From NCBI GenBank assembly GCA_907165275.2, contig OU015658.1, forward strand, positions 3,346,001-3,410,000: DNA of 64,000 bases, written 5' to 3'. This stretch comes from Zygaena filipendulae. Taxonomy: Eukaryota; Arthropoda; Insecta; Lepidoptera; Zygaenidae. The number at the start of each line of letters is the position of its first letter. Position 1 is the stretch's first letter. Position numbers and translations under genes: made by a program. Positions 23,836 to 35,275 of the stretch are shown here, piece by piece. The notes under the pieces are model-generated. The model was not told where the DNA came from and searched no databases. It saw only the letters and a program-made list of their open reading frames with translations.

Positions 23836-25189
23836 AAATAGTAATGTTTCAGACTTGTTTTTAGATAGGCATTCAAAAATCGCTACGATAGAAAATGTGC
23901 ATAATTACAAGTCTTACTCAAAAACTAGAGGCGGACTGCAACAGGGTTCTCAGCCGAAGCCGAAATCGAAATTTTGGTCATGATCTTAGTTTCGGCCGAC
24001 CGAAACCGAAACCGTAGATTACTTAAACATAATATTAAAATTTTCTATTGTATACTGAAACATACAAATATCATATCAACATCAGTTTTTACACATTTTA
24101 AAGTAGATTTTTTGGCGGTAACTAGCCAAAACCGAAACACCAAATTCCGGTCGGCTCTTTTCAAAAACTTAACTCCGATTAAAAAATACGAACTTTAAAT
24201 CTGTAGGTATAGTTTTAAGTTACTGTAGTAAATTAGTCTAATTCATAATAGAATAATAGTTAATTAGTTATGTACTTAGGTATACTTAAGTGATTCATTA
24301 TAATATCCTATATTGTATCACTACCAATGTTACGGTGTATGCTTTGTTGGTCGTTCTTTTGAGTAAATAAAATAAAATAAAATAATACCTAAAATTATGT
24401 TTGCGATCGCTTTGCCTACCTCAGTTTGAGATTAGTACCTTGTTTCTTTAATTAATAGTCTTCACGGTCATTATTGTGGAGTCAGTGGCGTTTCAAATAC
24501 AATTGCACGCCGCAAATCTAGTTTAAAAATGATCCAAGCACGCGAATCTCACCGAACAATTGCGTGTTTAATAATGATTTTAATGCGAATATATTATGTG
24601 ATATCCCAAAATACATATTGTATTTTATAACGACAAGGTTCTAATTATTTAACAAACTATAACGTTCCATGCAAATATTATGCGTGAGTTAACTCATAGT
24701 TGAATTATAGAACTGTGTCAAATTTAAAGGAATGCACTTTGAATGCATTTTAGTAACGTAACAAATATTTATATAGCGGTCCTTTTCTATCGTGTGGATA
24801 TCATGGTACCGGAGAGAGGAATGGAGTTATCAATGGTCGGAGGAGCGTTTGAAACTTCGAATCGTATGCCAGTATTCTCAGTTAGTGCAGCGTTGCTCGA
24901 CCAAGCGGAGGTGGTTTTTGTGCCCTGCACACTTCCATCCGAACTCTCGTATTTACAAACTTTACCGTATTGTTTTGATAGTGACAGTTTTGTTTGATTT
25001 TTTCATAAGAATCACACCATTGTGTGAGATCGTAATATACTGTTGTCCGTTGCTGCCTGCACAGAATGTGTTAAATGTTTTGTTCGATTATAATTTTCTA
25101 TTGTTTTAATTTATCCATTCAGTGCTTGTTGGTGTGTAACCTTGTGTTTCTTGATTGACGTGAGTTTTTTTTTTGGAGGCAGTTATTTT

Positions 25190-25262
25190 GGCGGTTGTGA
25201 TGTAGTTTGGCGGCAGCGGGTGTCCCGGGTTCGATCCCGTGTCTGAAACTATGCTGATCTGG
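25190..25262 (+). mobile_element. tRNA-like SINE remnant
   Basis: GTGTCCCGGGTTCGATCCCG gives a perfect B box; the rest (GTCTGAAACTATGCTGATCT) differs from the other SINE heads. Could be a different SINE family. Confidence 0.45.
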
Positions 25263-25665
25263 CGTTGATTTAACAATGCACACATCGGTGATGATGGTAA
25301 GTGAAGTAATAATTGCCTTTTTTATTTTTTATCTACCGTATTATAAGAATGTGAGTTAATTTGTATTTTAGCGAAATTATTACGTTTGTAGGCACACAGC
25401 AGTGCATTAGGCCAAGTGCTATATTTTAAAAATTTACATCCTCAACACATAATATAATTTAGGTTCCCTGCAGTACCTACCATAAGGTAATGTACCTACT
25501 GCTACTTAATTACTACACTAATTAGTGTCGACCTACTTAGATAAATGTACATTCATAAGTAGGTTCATACCTCCAGAATGTCGCTAACCTCACATATTAT
25601 GTAATCAGCATTATCGTATTTGCATACACTAATAGAGTATTGTGTATTCTGACCTCAGAGAAAAT

Positions 25666-25980
25666 AAATTAACTAGAGATGACAATATGTAGCCGTAGGC
25701 GGGACAGGCGCGCCACGGTTGCAAAGGAAGTTACTTGCCCAAAACTTCTTTTGCTAGTATCCCAAGTTACTTATATTTTCCACAATATTCCCAAAACTGT
25801 GCAGAATTTTGAAAACAGTGACTAAGTAAAAATGTAACCAAAAAGCGTTTAATACATTTCTTTAATTCTTTAATCTTGAATGTTTTAATGCGTGATGAAT
25901 AGTTTTGTATGCGAAAATCACCCGGCGACACTGGTTTCGAAGTTGATGTCCCTTCTATCAGTTATTTTCTGTTCTGTGGT
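25666..25980 (+). repeat. 'GGCGCGCC' interspersed repeat, copy b (longest uninterrupted)
   Basis: GGACAGGCGCGCCACGGTTG, ATATTTTCCACAATATTCCC, CACCCGGCGACACTGGTTTC and ATGTCCCTTCTATCAG then TTCTGTGG. This copy shows the family unbroken at about 315 bp. Confidence 0.65.
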
Positions 25981-25999
25981 TCTGACTGTACCAAAGTTA

Positions 26000-28870
26000 C
26001 CGAAGTGTTATTAATATTGTGTTTCGCTTTCATGGATGACTTTTTAATATTATGAACGGTTATTGAAGCCCCACGTACTGGTAGTACTATGTGGGTATCC
26101 CATAAGATTGCCCGACGATCTGTTAAAGAGCAAGGTAGCGCGGTATCAGTCATTATGGTGATTCTTGAATGATGCTTTTGTCTAGTAAATTACTGACTCT
26201 TAAATTCGATTTTCAATAATGTTAATATGTAGATCGATTTAATGTCTATTTGTTCATCAACACTATTGAAAATGTAGTTTGCACCTGTCCTGTTAGTAGG
26301 TAGTTAGTGACACTTGGCCATTTAATAGATGGTAAATAAGTGTTGACGTTTACCTACTATGTTTGTAACTTTTTTTATTATTATTTTATTTAATTTAATC
26401 CCGTTCTGAAAAATTAAAATTTTCCATCCGAATACTAAAAACTTTATAATTCCTAAAATACAAATTTAATAAAGGAAATTTATTTGATTTGAATTGTATT
26501 CAATTTACCTCATTTGTTCTTAAGGTGTGTGGTAGGTATTTTTCGTCGAAATATTTAACTGGAAAATTCCGCATGCAAAAATGATTTCATTCTGAACACA
26601 CATCTTAGCCGACGACATCATGTGTCAGTCAGTCATTTATCGATGACCCATGTCAAGTTGTCCAAATCTCAACCCTCGAGATACCTTTTCGTAATACACT
26701 TTTATTATCAAATACCTACGAATTTTGAAGTATATTCATGACATAATATTCAAACGCTTATAGAGAGTATATACCCTGGTTTTATGTGCCTCTTCCAAAA
26801 GATCCGAGGTAAAGTAAAAAAAACTTGTCATCAAAGGAATTGTTGAAGAAAGAAAATTTCTGGTTATGTTTTATTCAACGCATTGTTTATCTGTTCGTTG
26901 TTATCTAATCAGAAATTGCGAGGGACCTTTATCGTGTTAAAACAGCAAATTAGATTCGATCCTCAGAATGTATTCTTATAATGGTTGAGTGACAATCGTG
27001 TTTTTGTTACAAATAAAGACTGAAGTATTGTCTTATTGGTGAAATAATCTTTTATTGTTGGCTAACTGATGGCTGCCAGGTGGAAGGATTTTTGTTCTTG
27101 TCATAAACTAGTAAGTACCAGTTTTAAATACACGCTTATTCTACCTTTCGTTTAAATATAAGGGGAATTAAAGGCAATAGTTATGATCAAATTCATCATT
27201 TTCACCTACTGCGAGTTTTATTGACTAGGTCGTTGATTGCGATTACTTTACATTTTAAGCAAGAAAGAAAGAAATACAGTGAATAAATTATAGCAAAAAG
27301 ATTTATGATGATGTAACAATGAATATCTTGTCTGGATCGGCATTCATAATACGAGTTTAACTCATATCTACGAATAATAACGGTAACAATTAAATAGCAT
27401 ATACATTGCACTTGGCATCTCTGTTTATACCACGTCTATTTACGTGATCATAACAGCCTGTTAATTGTACAATTAACGCTCCATTGTAGCACAAGGTCGC
27501 AACCTCCCACGAGTTTCAATATAATTACACCGAATTATAAAATGTCATAATTGGGGTTTTGTTGTCTTAGTTCACTCCATCATCAGATCATCGAAGTTAA
27601 AAATTTAATATTAAATGTTAAGGTATAAGGTCCCTCTATCGTTGGTACTATGACTGCAGTACGATCGGATACACGGTTTAAATTTTTCTTGCCTTGTTCA
27701 GAATTATCGTATTTTTTGTGGCATGTCCAGAATCCACGTATAGTGAACTCTTAAAGCTTAAGTTCCATTCTTATTTACTTCCTTTTTCATCCACTGACTC
27801 AAAGCATACACTAGCTTCTCTGTCGACGACCTCGTTAGTTAAGAATTTGAATTCCTTATACATATAAACTTTGAACCATTTCACTCGTCAGAATAAAAAA
27901 AATTTAATTGACTTTTGAGTTTAGTACATAGTGTTTCCAGTTTTCGACTTTGCTGTCAGTCAATCAGTTTGTTTTTTTTTTAAGTAGGTATATTGTTCTA
28001 AATATAGTCTTCTTATCTCATCTGAGGTTATGAAGAACTGCCTCTGAATTGCAAACTGGAATCGACATTGTAAATGAATTCCAAAGCCCTTAGGACATAA
28101 GATATTATAACGTATTTATAATTTGATAGAGATCGTAGTCCGTAAAGAATTTTAGAACAAAACTCATTGATTTATGACAAAACTACATAATATGTTTTTC
28201 TGATTCTGGAAGCTCGAATTGACATAGCAGATGATTTCAGATGTTGCCTGCCTTGAGCAGTTGAAATAATTTTGAAATAACTACCTGGGCAATTTATACA
28301 TTTTGCAATTGCAATCCACGCGAAAGAGATGCAATTTTATCGCTGACTACCATTTCCGAGAGATTGTATAAATCATTCGATTCGATATACGTTGAAATAA
28401 TAATATTTTTTCTATAAAAACATTGAAGGTATCTACGTAATATTTTACTTATTATAGTAGATATGGTAGTTAAGTGTGTGGTGCTTGTGAATTTTGAGAT
28501 AGACACCGATAGCGAGTATGTTTTATAATTATATGTACCGAATATAATTAGCTATGTATTTAAGATTTTGTAAAGAGGTGGATGAAATAAAAGTTACTGC
28601 CGTGACCAAAGATCATAGTAGGTATTCAATTAAACCAAGTTTCAAGGTTGATTTTTCAAAACAAGCCCGATAACTGTACTTTGGAAGAAAACTCTTAACT
28701 TTAATCAAAAAGTTATAATTAACTTTAAATTTACTTAAAGGGAATCGAATGATTTTGTTTTCTAATTAAATGTCTGCGGAATTCGAAAGGTAAAACTGCC
28801 TTTACAGAGAAGCCAAGACCAAATCAATAATAAGGCTAAAGCTAAGGTTGAGCCTATCCTGAGGCTAAAT
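26000..28870. other. Repeat-poor stretch, no gene recognised
   Basis: Few known repeats and none of the GTAGGTACC clusters. Short frames (25962-26153, 27202-27411, 28294-28506) look random. Could be intron or intergenic host DNA next to the candidate frame at 29126. Confidence 0.4.
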
Positions 28871-29125
28871 CCCTACTTATACATTTCGTTCAAGAGAATG
28901 GGATTATATCTTATAACCGGCTTGTGCTGCTTATGAAGAATAAGCGTTCCCAGCTTTTCCGAAATTCGAACCGATGTCGTTAAAGGTGACAGATCAATGC
29001 AATCTGTAGAGATCACCATCATGTTGAATATCATCGTGTATTTAGTAGAATTCAAATCTTCAAATGTTACTTACATTTGAAGATTAGTAAGCTTATCTAG
29101 ATAGGTACGTAACTTACCAGTAAAT

Positions 29126-29371
29126 ATGATGATTATGAAGTTAAAATCCAATTCTAAATTCAAGAAACTTCTCAAATTACTTCTACTCCATGATTATGGG
29201 AACGGCTCAGAACTTCATGCTTTTTATCGAATCCAACACCGAACAGTTGGTGAACTAGAGCCTATAATTCAACAGCTAAGGGGTCCTTACAAAGGTATAT
29301 ACGACCCAAGGGGACTTTATTATTATCCAGCGTTGAATACCGGCCGTTTCTTATCCGACCGTTTTAAATAA
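29126..29371 (+). CDS. Candidate small protein or last exon, unrecognised
   Basis: An 81-codon open frame starting MMIMKLKSNSK, with a basic, leucine-rich first third and a C-terminal part rich in Gly, Tyr and Pro (QLRGPYKGIYDPRGLYYYPA, then LNTGRFLSDRF). No cysteine. The stop is followed by two AATAAA signals (29489 and 29507) within 140 bases, as in a 3' UTR. CAG acceptor-like sites inside (29206, 29274) would allow it to be a last exon. The composition recalls structural or peptide-precursor tails only loosely. I do not recognise it; it may be chance. Confidence 0.22.
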   Translation: MMIMKLKSNSKFKKLLKLLLLHDYGNGSELHAFYRIQHRTVGELEPIIQQLRGPYKGIYDPRGLYYYPALNTGRFLSDRFK

Positions 29372-30549
29372 CCCTGGTCCCTTATCGTCTTCATTGACGT
29401 TTGAGCTCAATATTACTCGGCGATTAATATATTTTCTTTATATTATAATATAATAAGATTACTCTCGTCAGTATTATTATTGAAGGAATAAATTGTCTTA
29501 TATGTGAATAAATGAGCTGTTATTTTTATTATTCTACTGGCCATTGTTGAGCGACCGGAATGTTCCCACGAGTTAGTATGTGGTTAATTTTGGTTTTATA
29601 TTGTTTAAAAAGTGTATCAATGTCGTTAAAGCAGCTAAAGATTTATTTGTTATTGAGCACATAATTCTCCTCTTCAACATACACACAACTATTGGTTTTG
29701 TTAAGAACTGCAGTTCCTTGATATTATTGGGCTTTTAAGGAAACGCATTCTATAAACGCTAGTAACACTTTTGCAAGAAACTGTCAATGCTGTTATTATT
29801 ATCAGCTATTTGGCTAGTCGTGAGTCATGATGAAAGTGTCATGAAGGTGTATATATGTTATTTAACGATTGTCTCAAATGTACAGTCAGGCAGGTATCGA
29901 CGGTGTAGAGAGATTGCGTAACGCTCTGTTGATGTCTGAGCCAACAGGGACAGGAATGCAATCTCCGATAGAGATATTATTGATTATACACACATATTAT
30001 ACATATTCACTGCCTCTGCATATCTCACAAGCCTATTTGAGCGTCGGTAATCTATATGTAAGTGGTGTATGTTTGCAATGGAGTATTTTTTTTATTTTTT
30101 GAAGTTAACGAAGATAAGCATTAGTTTATCCAAGGACATAGGGTAAAGATATCGATAAATGCATGTACCTATCACAAACGTTATACGTTTTAATATTCAG
30201 GTATTTCTAATATTTTTTTGGTGTACCTATCCAGTAATTTTCGCTGAAAACAATAATGCATATGATATTTGAGACTAATCTATTCAGATCAGGATTTATT
30301 TAATACCTATAAATTTTAATTATCTACTGTTATAATACTTTATCTGAGTAGATTAATATTTTCTGAGGATTGTACTATTAACCGTCATTTATACTAGCAC
30401 ACAGAAAATGCTCTGGATTGACACATAGGATACCTATACGTTTTATCCCGATACAAAGAGTTCTCGAGGGAGAAACCGCGGGAACAGTTATAGTTTTCTA
30501 AGAAACCTCCATCATTGTTCCATCTAGAGTTGATGTGAATTGCAGGTAA

Positions 30550-30747
30550 CATACTATTATAATATTAGGTATATTACAATCCATGTGATGTTTTTTTTGT
30601 TACGCCTTCACACCTTAACTACTCCAGCGATCATCATGAAATTTTACTTACACTTAACTCACACGTTTTCAAGAACATACGACACTTTTTCCCTTGCAAT
30701 TCCCGCGGGAACTCAGGATTTAACGCGTCTGAAACCGCGGGGACTAG
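30550..30747 (+). mobile_element. Helitron-family copy
   Basis: Starts near TACTATTATAATATTAGG, continues with GTTACGCCTTCACACCTTAA and AATTCCCGCGGGAACTCAGG, and ends CTGAAACCGCGGGGACTAG. A second, very short remnant of the same family (ending GAAACCGCGGGAACAG) lies at about 30418-30490. Confidence 0.66.
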
Positions 30748-31201
30748 CTACCTAGTACGGAAATGAATGAGCAAAATGTACCTAGTTAGACTCGAGACTC
30801 ACGACTAGTCGGGCGGATGCGTCGGCGCATACATCAACACGCGCTCGCCAGGCAACAACAGTGCGGCTAAAATTAACATGTGACGTGTAAAAAGCATGCC
30901 AACCGATAACGTAAACAGTTCACATTCAGTCCCTTGTGACAGGAAATACTGTATGTAAATACTGTATGGTTATCAGTTGGATAATGCCTGTAGGTGGTTT
31001 CTACATATTACCTACCTATCCTTAAGTGGGCAATTTTTGGATAAAATTGTGGTTTCTTGTAAATGGCTCTAATTTTTATTAAATTTTAGGATTTGGATGT
31101 TTTGTATATAAATACGTAATGATTTACTTTAAAAGTGTATATCCAGGTAGGTGTCATCATCAAAAAATTTGTTTCCACCAAAAAAACTATACATCCTTAT
31201 T

Positions 31202-31213
31202 AATCCTTACTAC

Positions 31214-31243
<30 letters not shown>
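31202..31243. repeat. (TTTA)n microsatellite, tail of the LINE
   Basis: Tandem TTAT/TTTA units on the plus strand equal (TAAA)n on the minus strand, directly 3' of the LINE untranslated region. This fits a retrotransposon tail rather than an independent microsatellite. Confidence 0.75.
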
Positions 31244-31245
<2 letters not shown>

Positions 31246-31419
31246 GTACACAAAACAGATTGTAGTCATTACAATTTTTACTTATTATATATTAATATAT
31301 GTTCCGACCACAAACCAGAGATATGCATACATAGAAAGACTAAAAATATCGAGCAATGTACAAAGTAATATTTAAATTTATTTTGATATTTATGGATCTC
31401 AGAAAAAATAGAACCACAA

Positions 31420-33027
31420 TTAGCAAGTGCGACGGAGGTAGTCGTTGATATTTTTTAAGTATACCCTAAAATTACAATTAAAAACGTCCACATCTGCACC
31501 TTTAGCGACGAGCTCATTGTATTGGCGACACATCCGTACAACTGGATTGTAAAAAGATGTGTTGTTAGTGAATATCCGAAGTGAGAAGGTATTGGGACGT
31601 CGAGAGCGATAATTGGTGTTGAAATTCAAAAGTGATAGGATGTAAGGGCTATCGATCTGGTGGTGTATTATTTTATGTAGCAGGATCTGGTCTCTACACT
31701 TGCGACGGGTTTCTAAAGAGATCATACCGAATCTGTTCAACCTGTCCCCGTACGTCTGAAGCGATCTTGTGGAATTTTTATACCTGAAAGTAATTAACTT
31801 TAGACAGCGTTTTTGAACTCTTTCAATTCGGTCAATGTGCACCGTGTAGTAAGGAGACCATACAACCGAGTTGTATTCAAGAGTACTTCTGACGAGGGTG
31901 CAGTAGAGATAAATGATGCTAGCGGGTTTTTTAAAACCTTTGGTGGATCTGGATATGAAGCCCAGCAGACTGAGGCTTCTATTAATTACATGATCATAAT
32001 GGTATCTAAATGTAAGTTTTTCATCAAATATTATACCTAAGTCTTTAGCTATAGAGTTACGAGCGAGTAGAACACCGTTCAGAGTATAGTCAAAATGAAT
32101 TTTATTAATATTTTTGGTGAATGAAATTACAAAACATTTATTTACATTAAGGAACATTCTGTTGAGTGCGCACCAATTGGATATTTTATTCAAGTCAATT
32201 TGCAGTCTCATAGCGTCCGCCGCGTCTTTAACTGCGTTATAGATTTTGAGATCGTCGGCGTACAGGAGACATGAGCACTCAAGGTTCTCCACCAGGTCAT
32301 TTATGAAAATGTTAAATAATAAGGGACCCAAATGAGATCCCTGCGGAACACCAGATGTTACGGGGACGGGCGATGAGATTTCTCCTCCAAGTGCGACCAA
32401 TTGATTCCTGCGTGACAAGTATGACTCTAACCAACGTAACAAGTTGCCATGTATTCCTAGGACACTCAACTTCGAGCAGAGGATGGAGTGGTTAACTTTG
32501 TCAAAAGCCTTGGAGAAATCAGTGTATATGGAGTCCACTTGTGTACGGCTAGCAAAAGAAGTACAGATGTAGTTTTTATACTCAAGGAGATTAGTGGTAG
32601 TTGACCTGTTCCTGACAAATCCGTGCTGGAAAGTTGAAAGAGCGGGCTTTATGTGAAAATACAAGTTATCGTAGACAACAGACTCGAAGAGTTTAGCCAT
32701 GCATGACAACAAACTTATTGGACGATAGTTTTCACAACATGATTTGTTGCCAGACTTAAATATTGGTATAATGTGCGCGGTCTTCCAGTAAGTTGGGAAG
32801 ATTCCAGAGTGTAAGGATTGATTGAAGATTATTTCAAGCGGGACGCTAAGTTCGGTGCCACATTTCTTGATAAATAATGGTGGAATGCCGTCCGGTCCTG
32901 CACTCTTGGCTGCATCAAGTTTTTTAATTTTACTCAAAATGTCGTGGCGTGTTATCTGTATGGAATTAAGAACTTGATTATGCTGTTTTAGATGGTTAGT
33001 TGGAAATGAAGAGTAACATTCAGTTTT
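31420..33027 (-). CDS. Reverse transcriptase of a 5'-truncated Jockey/CR1-group LINE (ORF2 part)
   Basis: RNA-dependent DNA polymerase of a non-LTR retrotransposon, which copies its RNA at a nicked target. Numbering from the first TTG (32937), the 505 residues hold GPDGIP (14-19), YRPISLL (71-77), motif A YTDFSKAFD with catalytic D140, GVPQGSHLGP (196-205) and YADD (226-229). The thumb and C-terminal region follow without stops or frameshifts. The frame does not begin at that TTG: about 30 more in-frame codons (ending ...HDI before the TTG) run up to 33027, where a Helitron starts. The endonuclease domain is missing, so the copy is 5'-truncated and cannot move by itself. Intact coding suggests fairly recent insertion. 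The motif style fits the Jockey/CR1/Rex1 group; I cannot fix the clade. The RT identity is certain; the exact 5' boundary is not. Confidence 0.93.
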   Translation of the reverse strand, partial: KTECYSSFPTNHLKQHNQVLNSIQITRHDILSKIKKLDAAKSAGPDGIPPLFIKKCGTELSVPLEIIFNQSLHSGIFPTYWKTAHIIPIFKSGNKSCCENYRPISLLSCMAKLFESVVYDNLYFHIKPALSTFQHGFVRNRSTTTNLLEYKNYICTSFASRTQVDSIYTDFSKAFDKVNHSILCSKLSVLGIHGNLLRWLESYLSRRNQLVALGGEISSPVPVTSGVPQGSHLGPLLFNIFINDLVENLECSCLLYADDLKIYNAVKDAADAMRLQIDLNKISNWCALNRMFLNVNKCFVISFTKNINKIHFDYTLNGVLLARNSIAKDLGIIFDEKLTFRYHYDHVINRSLSLLGFISRSTKGFKKPASIIYLYCTLVRSTLEYNSVVWSPYYTVHIDRIERVQKRCLKLITFRYKNSTRSLQTYGDRLNRFGMISLETRRKCRDQILLHKIIHHQIDSPYILSLLNFNTNYRSRRPNTFSLRIFTNNTSFYNPVVRMCRQYNELVAKGADVDVFNCNFRVYLKNINDYLRRTC

Positions 33028-33028
33028 T

Positions 33029-33219
33029 TCAACTACTATTATAAATGCGAAGTAAGTTTGTTTGTTTGTTATGCTTTCACGCCTTAACGGTTCAACCGAT
33101 CATCATCAATTTTGCATGCACGTTTTCAGAGATACAGAGAAGGACATAGGGTACTTATAAACCGGGAATTCCCGCGAGACTCCGAAATTACCGCGAGTGA
33201 AACCGCGGGGAACAGCTAG
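33029..33219 (+). mobile_element. Non-autonomous Helitron abutting the LINE
   Basis: TC at 33029, then ACTACTATTATAAATGCG, family body, and GCGAGTGAAACCGCGGGGAA then CAGCTAG before T. Its first base touches the truncated 5' edge of the LINE. Confidence 0.76.
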
Positions 33220-33760
33220 TTATATAATATTAGAGTTCCACCTGTCGTTGGGTAATATTAGATATCAACATCTGTTGTTTTGCAGCTATACTAAACTCAA
33301 TTACCTAGGATAAGCAACTTTACCACGAGCGGTTGCCCAGACATTACTTAATTATTAGAATAGTACAAAAAATATAATTTAAAAATATGTAAAATATGAT
33401 AATACATTTTTAAGAATTTTCATGGATCTACATTTATTAGGTACATATAGGTACTTAAGGAACTGCTGAATTTTTAGCGATACGATCAGTTAGCGGTGTT
33501 GAACTATGAATGCACGATGACGACAAAAGTATTATTTTTACTTCGCCGACGATAGATTTTACCTTCTAGCTTGACCTTGTCAGCTGTTACGTTACGTTTG
33601 TCACCGGCTATATTATCTGTGTCACCGGTTTTACCAAGTGTTTCCACAAACACTAGAATTGGGATTTGAATTGAGAGACTACTAGCATTTACAGTTCTTA
33701 TAGCAATATAAGTTTTCCTGCTCATTTTATATCATTTATCTATTTTATGTCTTTTATTTA

Positions 33761-33962
33761 GGTATACTAATATTATAAATAGCTAAAGTTTGTGAGTTGG
33801 TGAATTGTGAGTTTGTGACGTTGTTGGGGGGGATCTACTGAACTGATTTTGAAAATTCTTTCACTTATAGGAAGCTACAGACAGTGATTCTGAGTGACAA
33901 AGGGTACTTTTTACGGAATTCCGAAATTACCACTGGTGAAACTGCGGGTGAAACAGCTATCC
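33761..33962 (+). mobile_element. Helitron-family copy, degraded 3' tip
   Basis: TATACTAATATTATAAATAG head, GATCTACTGAACTGATTTTG body, then ACCACTGGTGAAACTGCGGG and a CTAT in place of CTAG. Confidence 0.62.
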
Positions 33963-34991
33963 TTAATATTTTTATGCCATGATATACACTCTGGTGTACT
34001 TATTGAATTTTTCTTAGCCTATGTCCGTCTTTAGATTTATATTTATAATATCTAAGGTATCAAATATATTGACACAGACAGACATATATATATACAAAAA
34101 AAAGTCAATAGAATATTACTTTGTAGTTATGAGACACTTAGTGACCTGACACGTAACGTGCATACCATAATTGGCTTTAATAAAAGTAGGTACCTTCTTT
34201 AAAATATTAGGTTCTGTATAAAATTCTGCCTTCGAAGTGTCTCTGGTCTCCCCCTAACTCCCATTAGGATTAAGTGTGAGATATGACTACTTGATTACTT
34301 ATCTCGTCGGTAAACAGGTTAACTATGTTTTATGACCGAGCTTTAACACGTACACTCGTGGTTTTGAAAATAATGCCTTAAAGCTCGCAACATTTTTGAC
34401 CGTAAATCAACGGATTGTTGAGATTTTTTTTACCCATAGGCACCTACCGAAAGTATGTAATTTTATGGGTTTTATGATCTTAAGGTGCTTACGAGTAGGA
34501 AGTAGTCTTTTAACGGGTACGATCCCGTAACAGCAGCAGCAAAATTACTTTGTTAACTTGAATAATTGTTATTTAAGAAAACTATGATCAAATTCAAATT
34601 AAGTAATTAAATTAAAAAAAATATTATTAACCGTACAAATTGTTTTAAAAGTTTTTCTAATCGAATCTTATTGATTTGTGAGTAAGTACTTATATGTTTT
34701 TATAATAACAATAATAAAATCGATGATTTTTCTTACTGGCCCAAGCATTATAATTTAGTTATCAAAAATACATATTTTATTCATCTATATTTTGAATACC
34801 TACTGTTTATTAAGACGTGTTCATAATGTTGACATTCTTTTGTAAGTTTTATTGCCTAATTTTTTTTTTATCTTATTTCACAAAATGATAGTAATACGAG
34901 TTTCTTTACATTGGTGTAGAGTTTGATTATTATGAGTTAAATTTTTCAACAAGTGTCTAAAAGATACAGTATATTATATACGTATACATAG

Positions 34992-35275
34992 TGTAACGAG
35001 GCGGCCGTATGCCACTCGTTACGATATCCTGCCTCATTTGTATTACTTTTTATTTTTAAGATACTTCCTTTTTTATATTCTATTGATATTCTTTTTATAA
35101 ATTTCAAATATTTTTTATATTCTGATTTTGTATTTTATTAAGGACTCGAATTCCAGATTCGGCACAATAAACATCTAAATTATTTGTCTCTCAATAAATT
35201 TTATTTTACCATTTTATTTTATTAAATATCTTTTATTTGAGCTAGCCGAGGGCTATTACTACCACGAACCTCACA
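34992..35275. mobile_element. Solo LTR of an LTR retrotransposon, TSD ATAG
   Basis: The sequence begins TGTAACGAGG and ends CCTCACA, giving the TG...CA ends of an LTR. Identical 4-bp ATAG copies flank it (34988-34991 and 35276-35279), as expected for a target duplication. The 5' end can fold (GTAACGAG with CTCGTTAC), and AATAAA signals lie near 35167 and 35194. No primer-binding site or gag/pol follows, so this is a solo LTR left by recombination. The 4-bp duplication is compatible with a Ty3/Gypsy-type integrase; the superfamily is inferred. Orientation follows from AATAAA on the plus strand but is not certain. Confidence 0.72.

Larger units (their letters stand above)
31202..33028 (-). mobile_element. 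5'-truncated non-LTR retrotransposon (LINE) with (TAAA)n tail
   Basis: This is the whole element around the reverse transcriptase. Read on the minus strand it runs from the truncated coding region through about 180 bp of 3' UTR into a (TAAA)n tail at 31202-31243. The 5' edge abuts the TC start of a plus-strand Helitron at 33029. No clear target duplication was found, so the left/right boundaries are approximate. Confidence 0.8.

Noticed and set aside
31813..32040. Plus-strand 75-codon frame
   Set aside because: Antisense shadow of the LINE reverse transcriptase.
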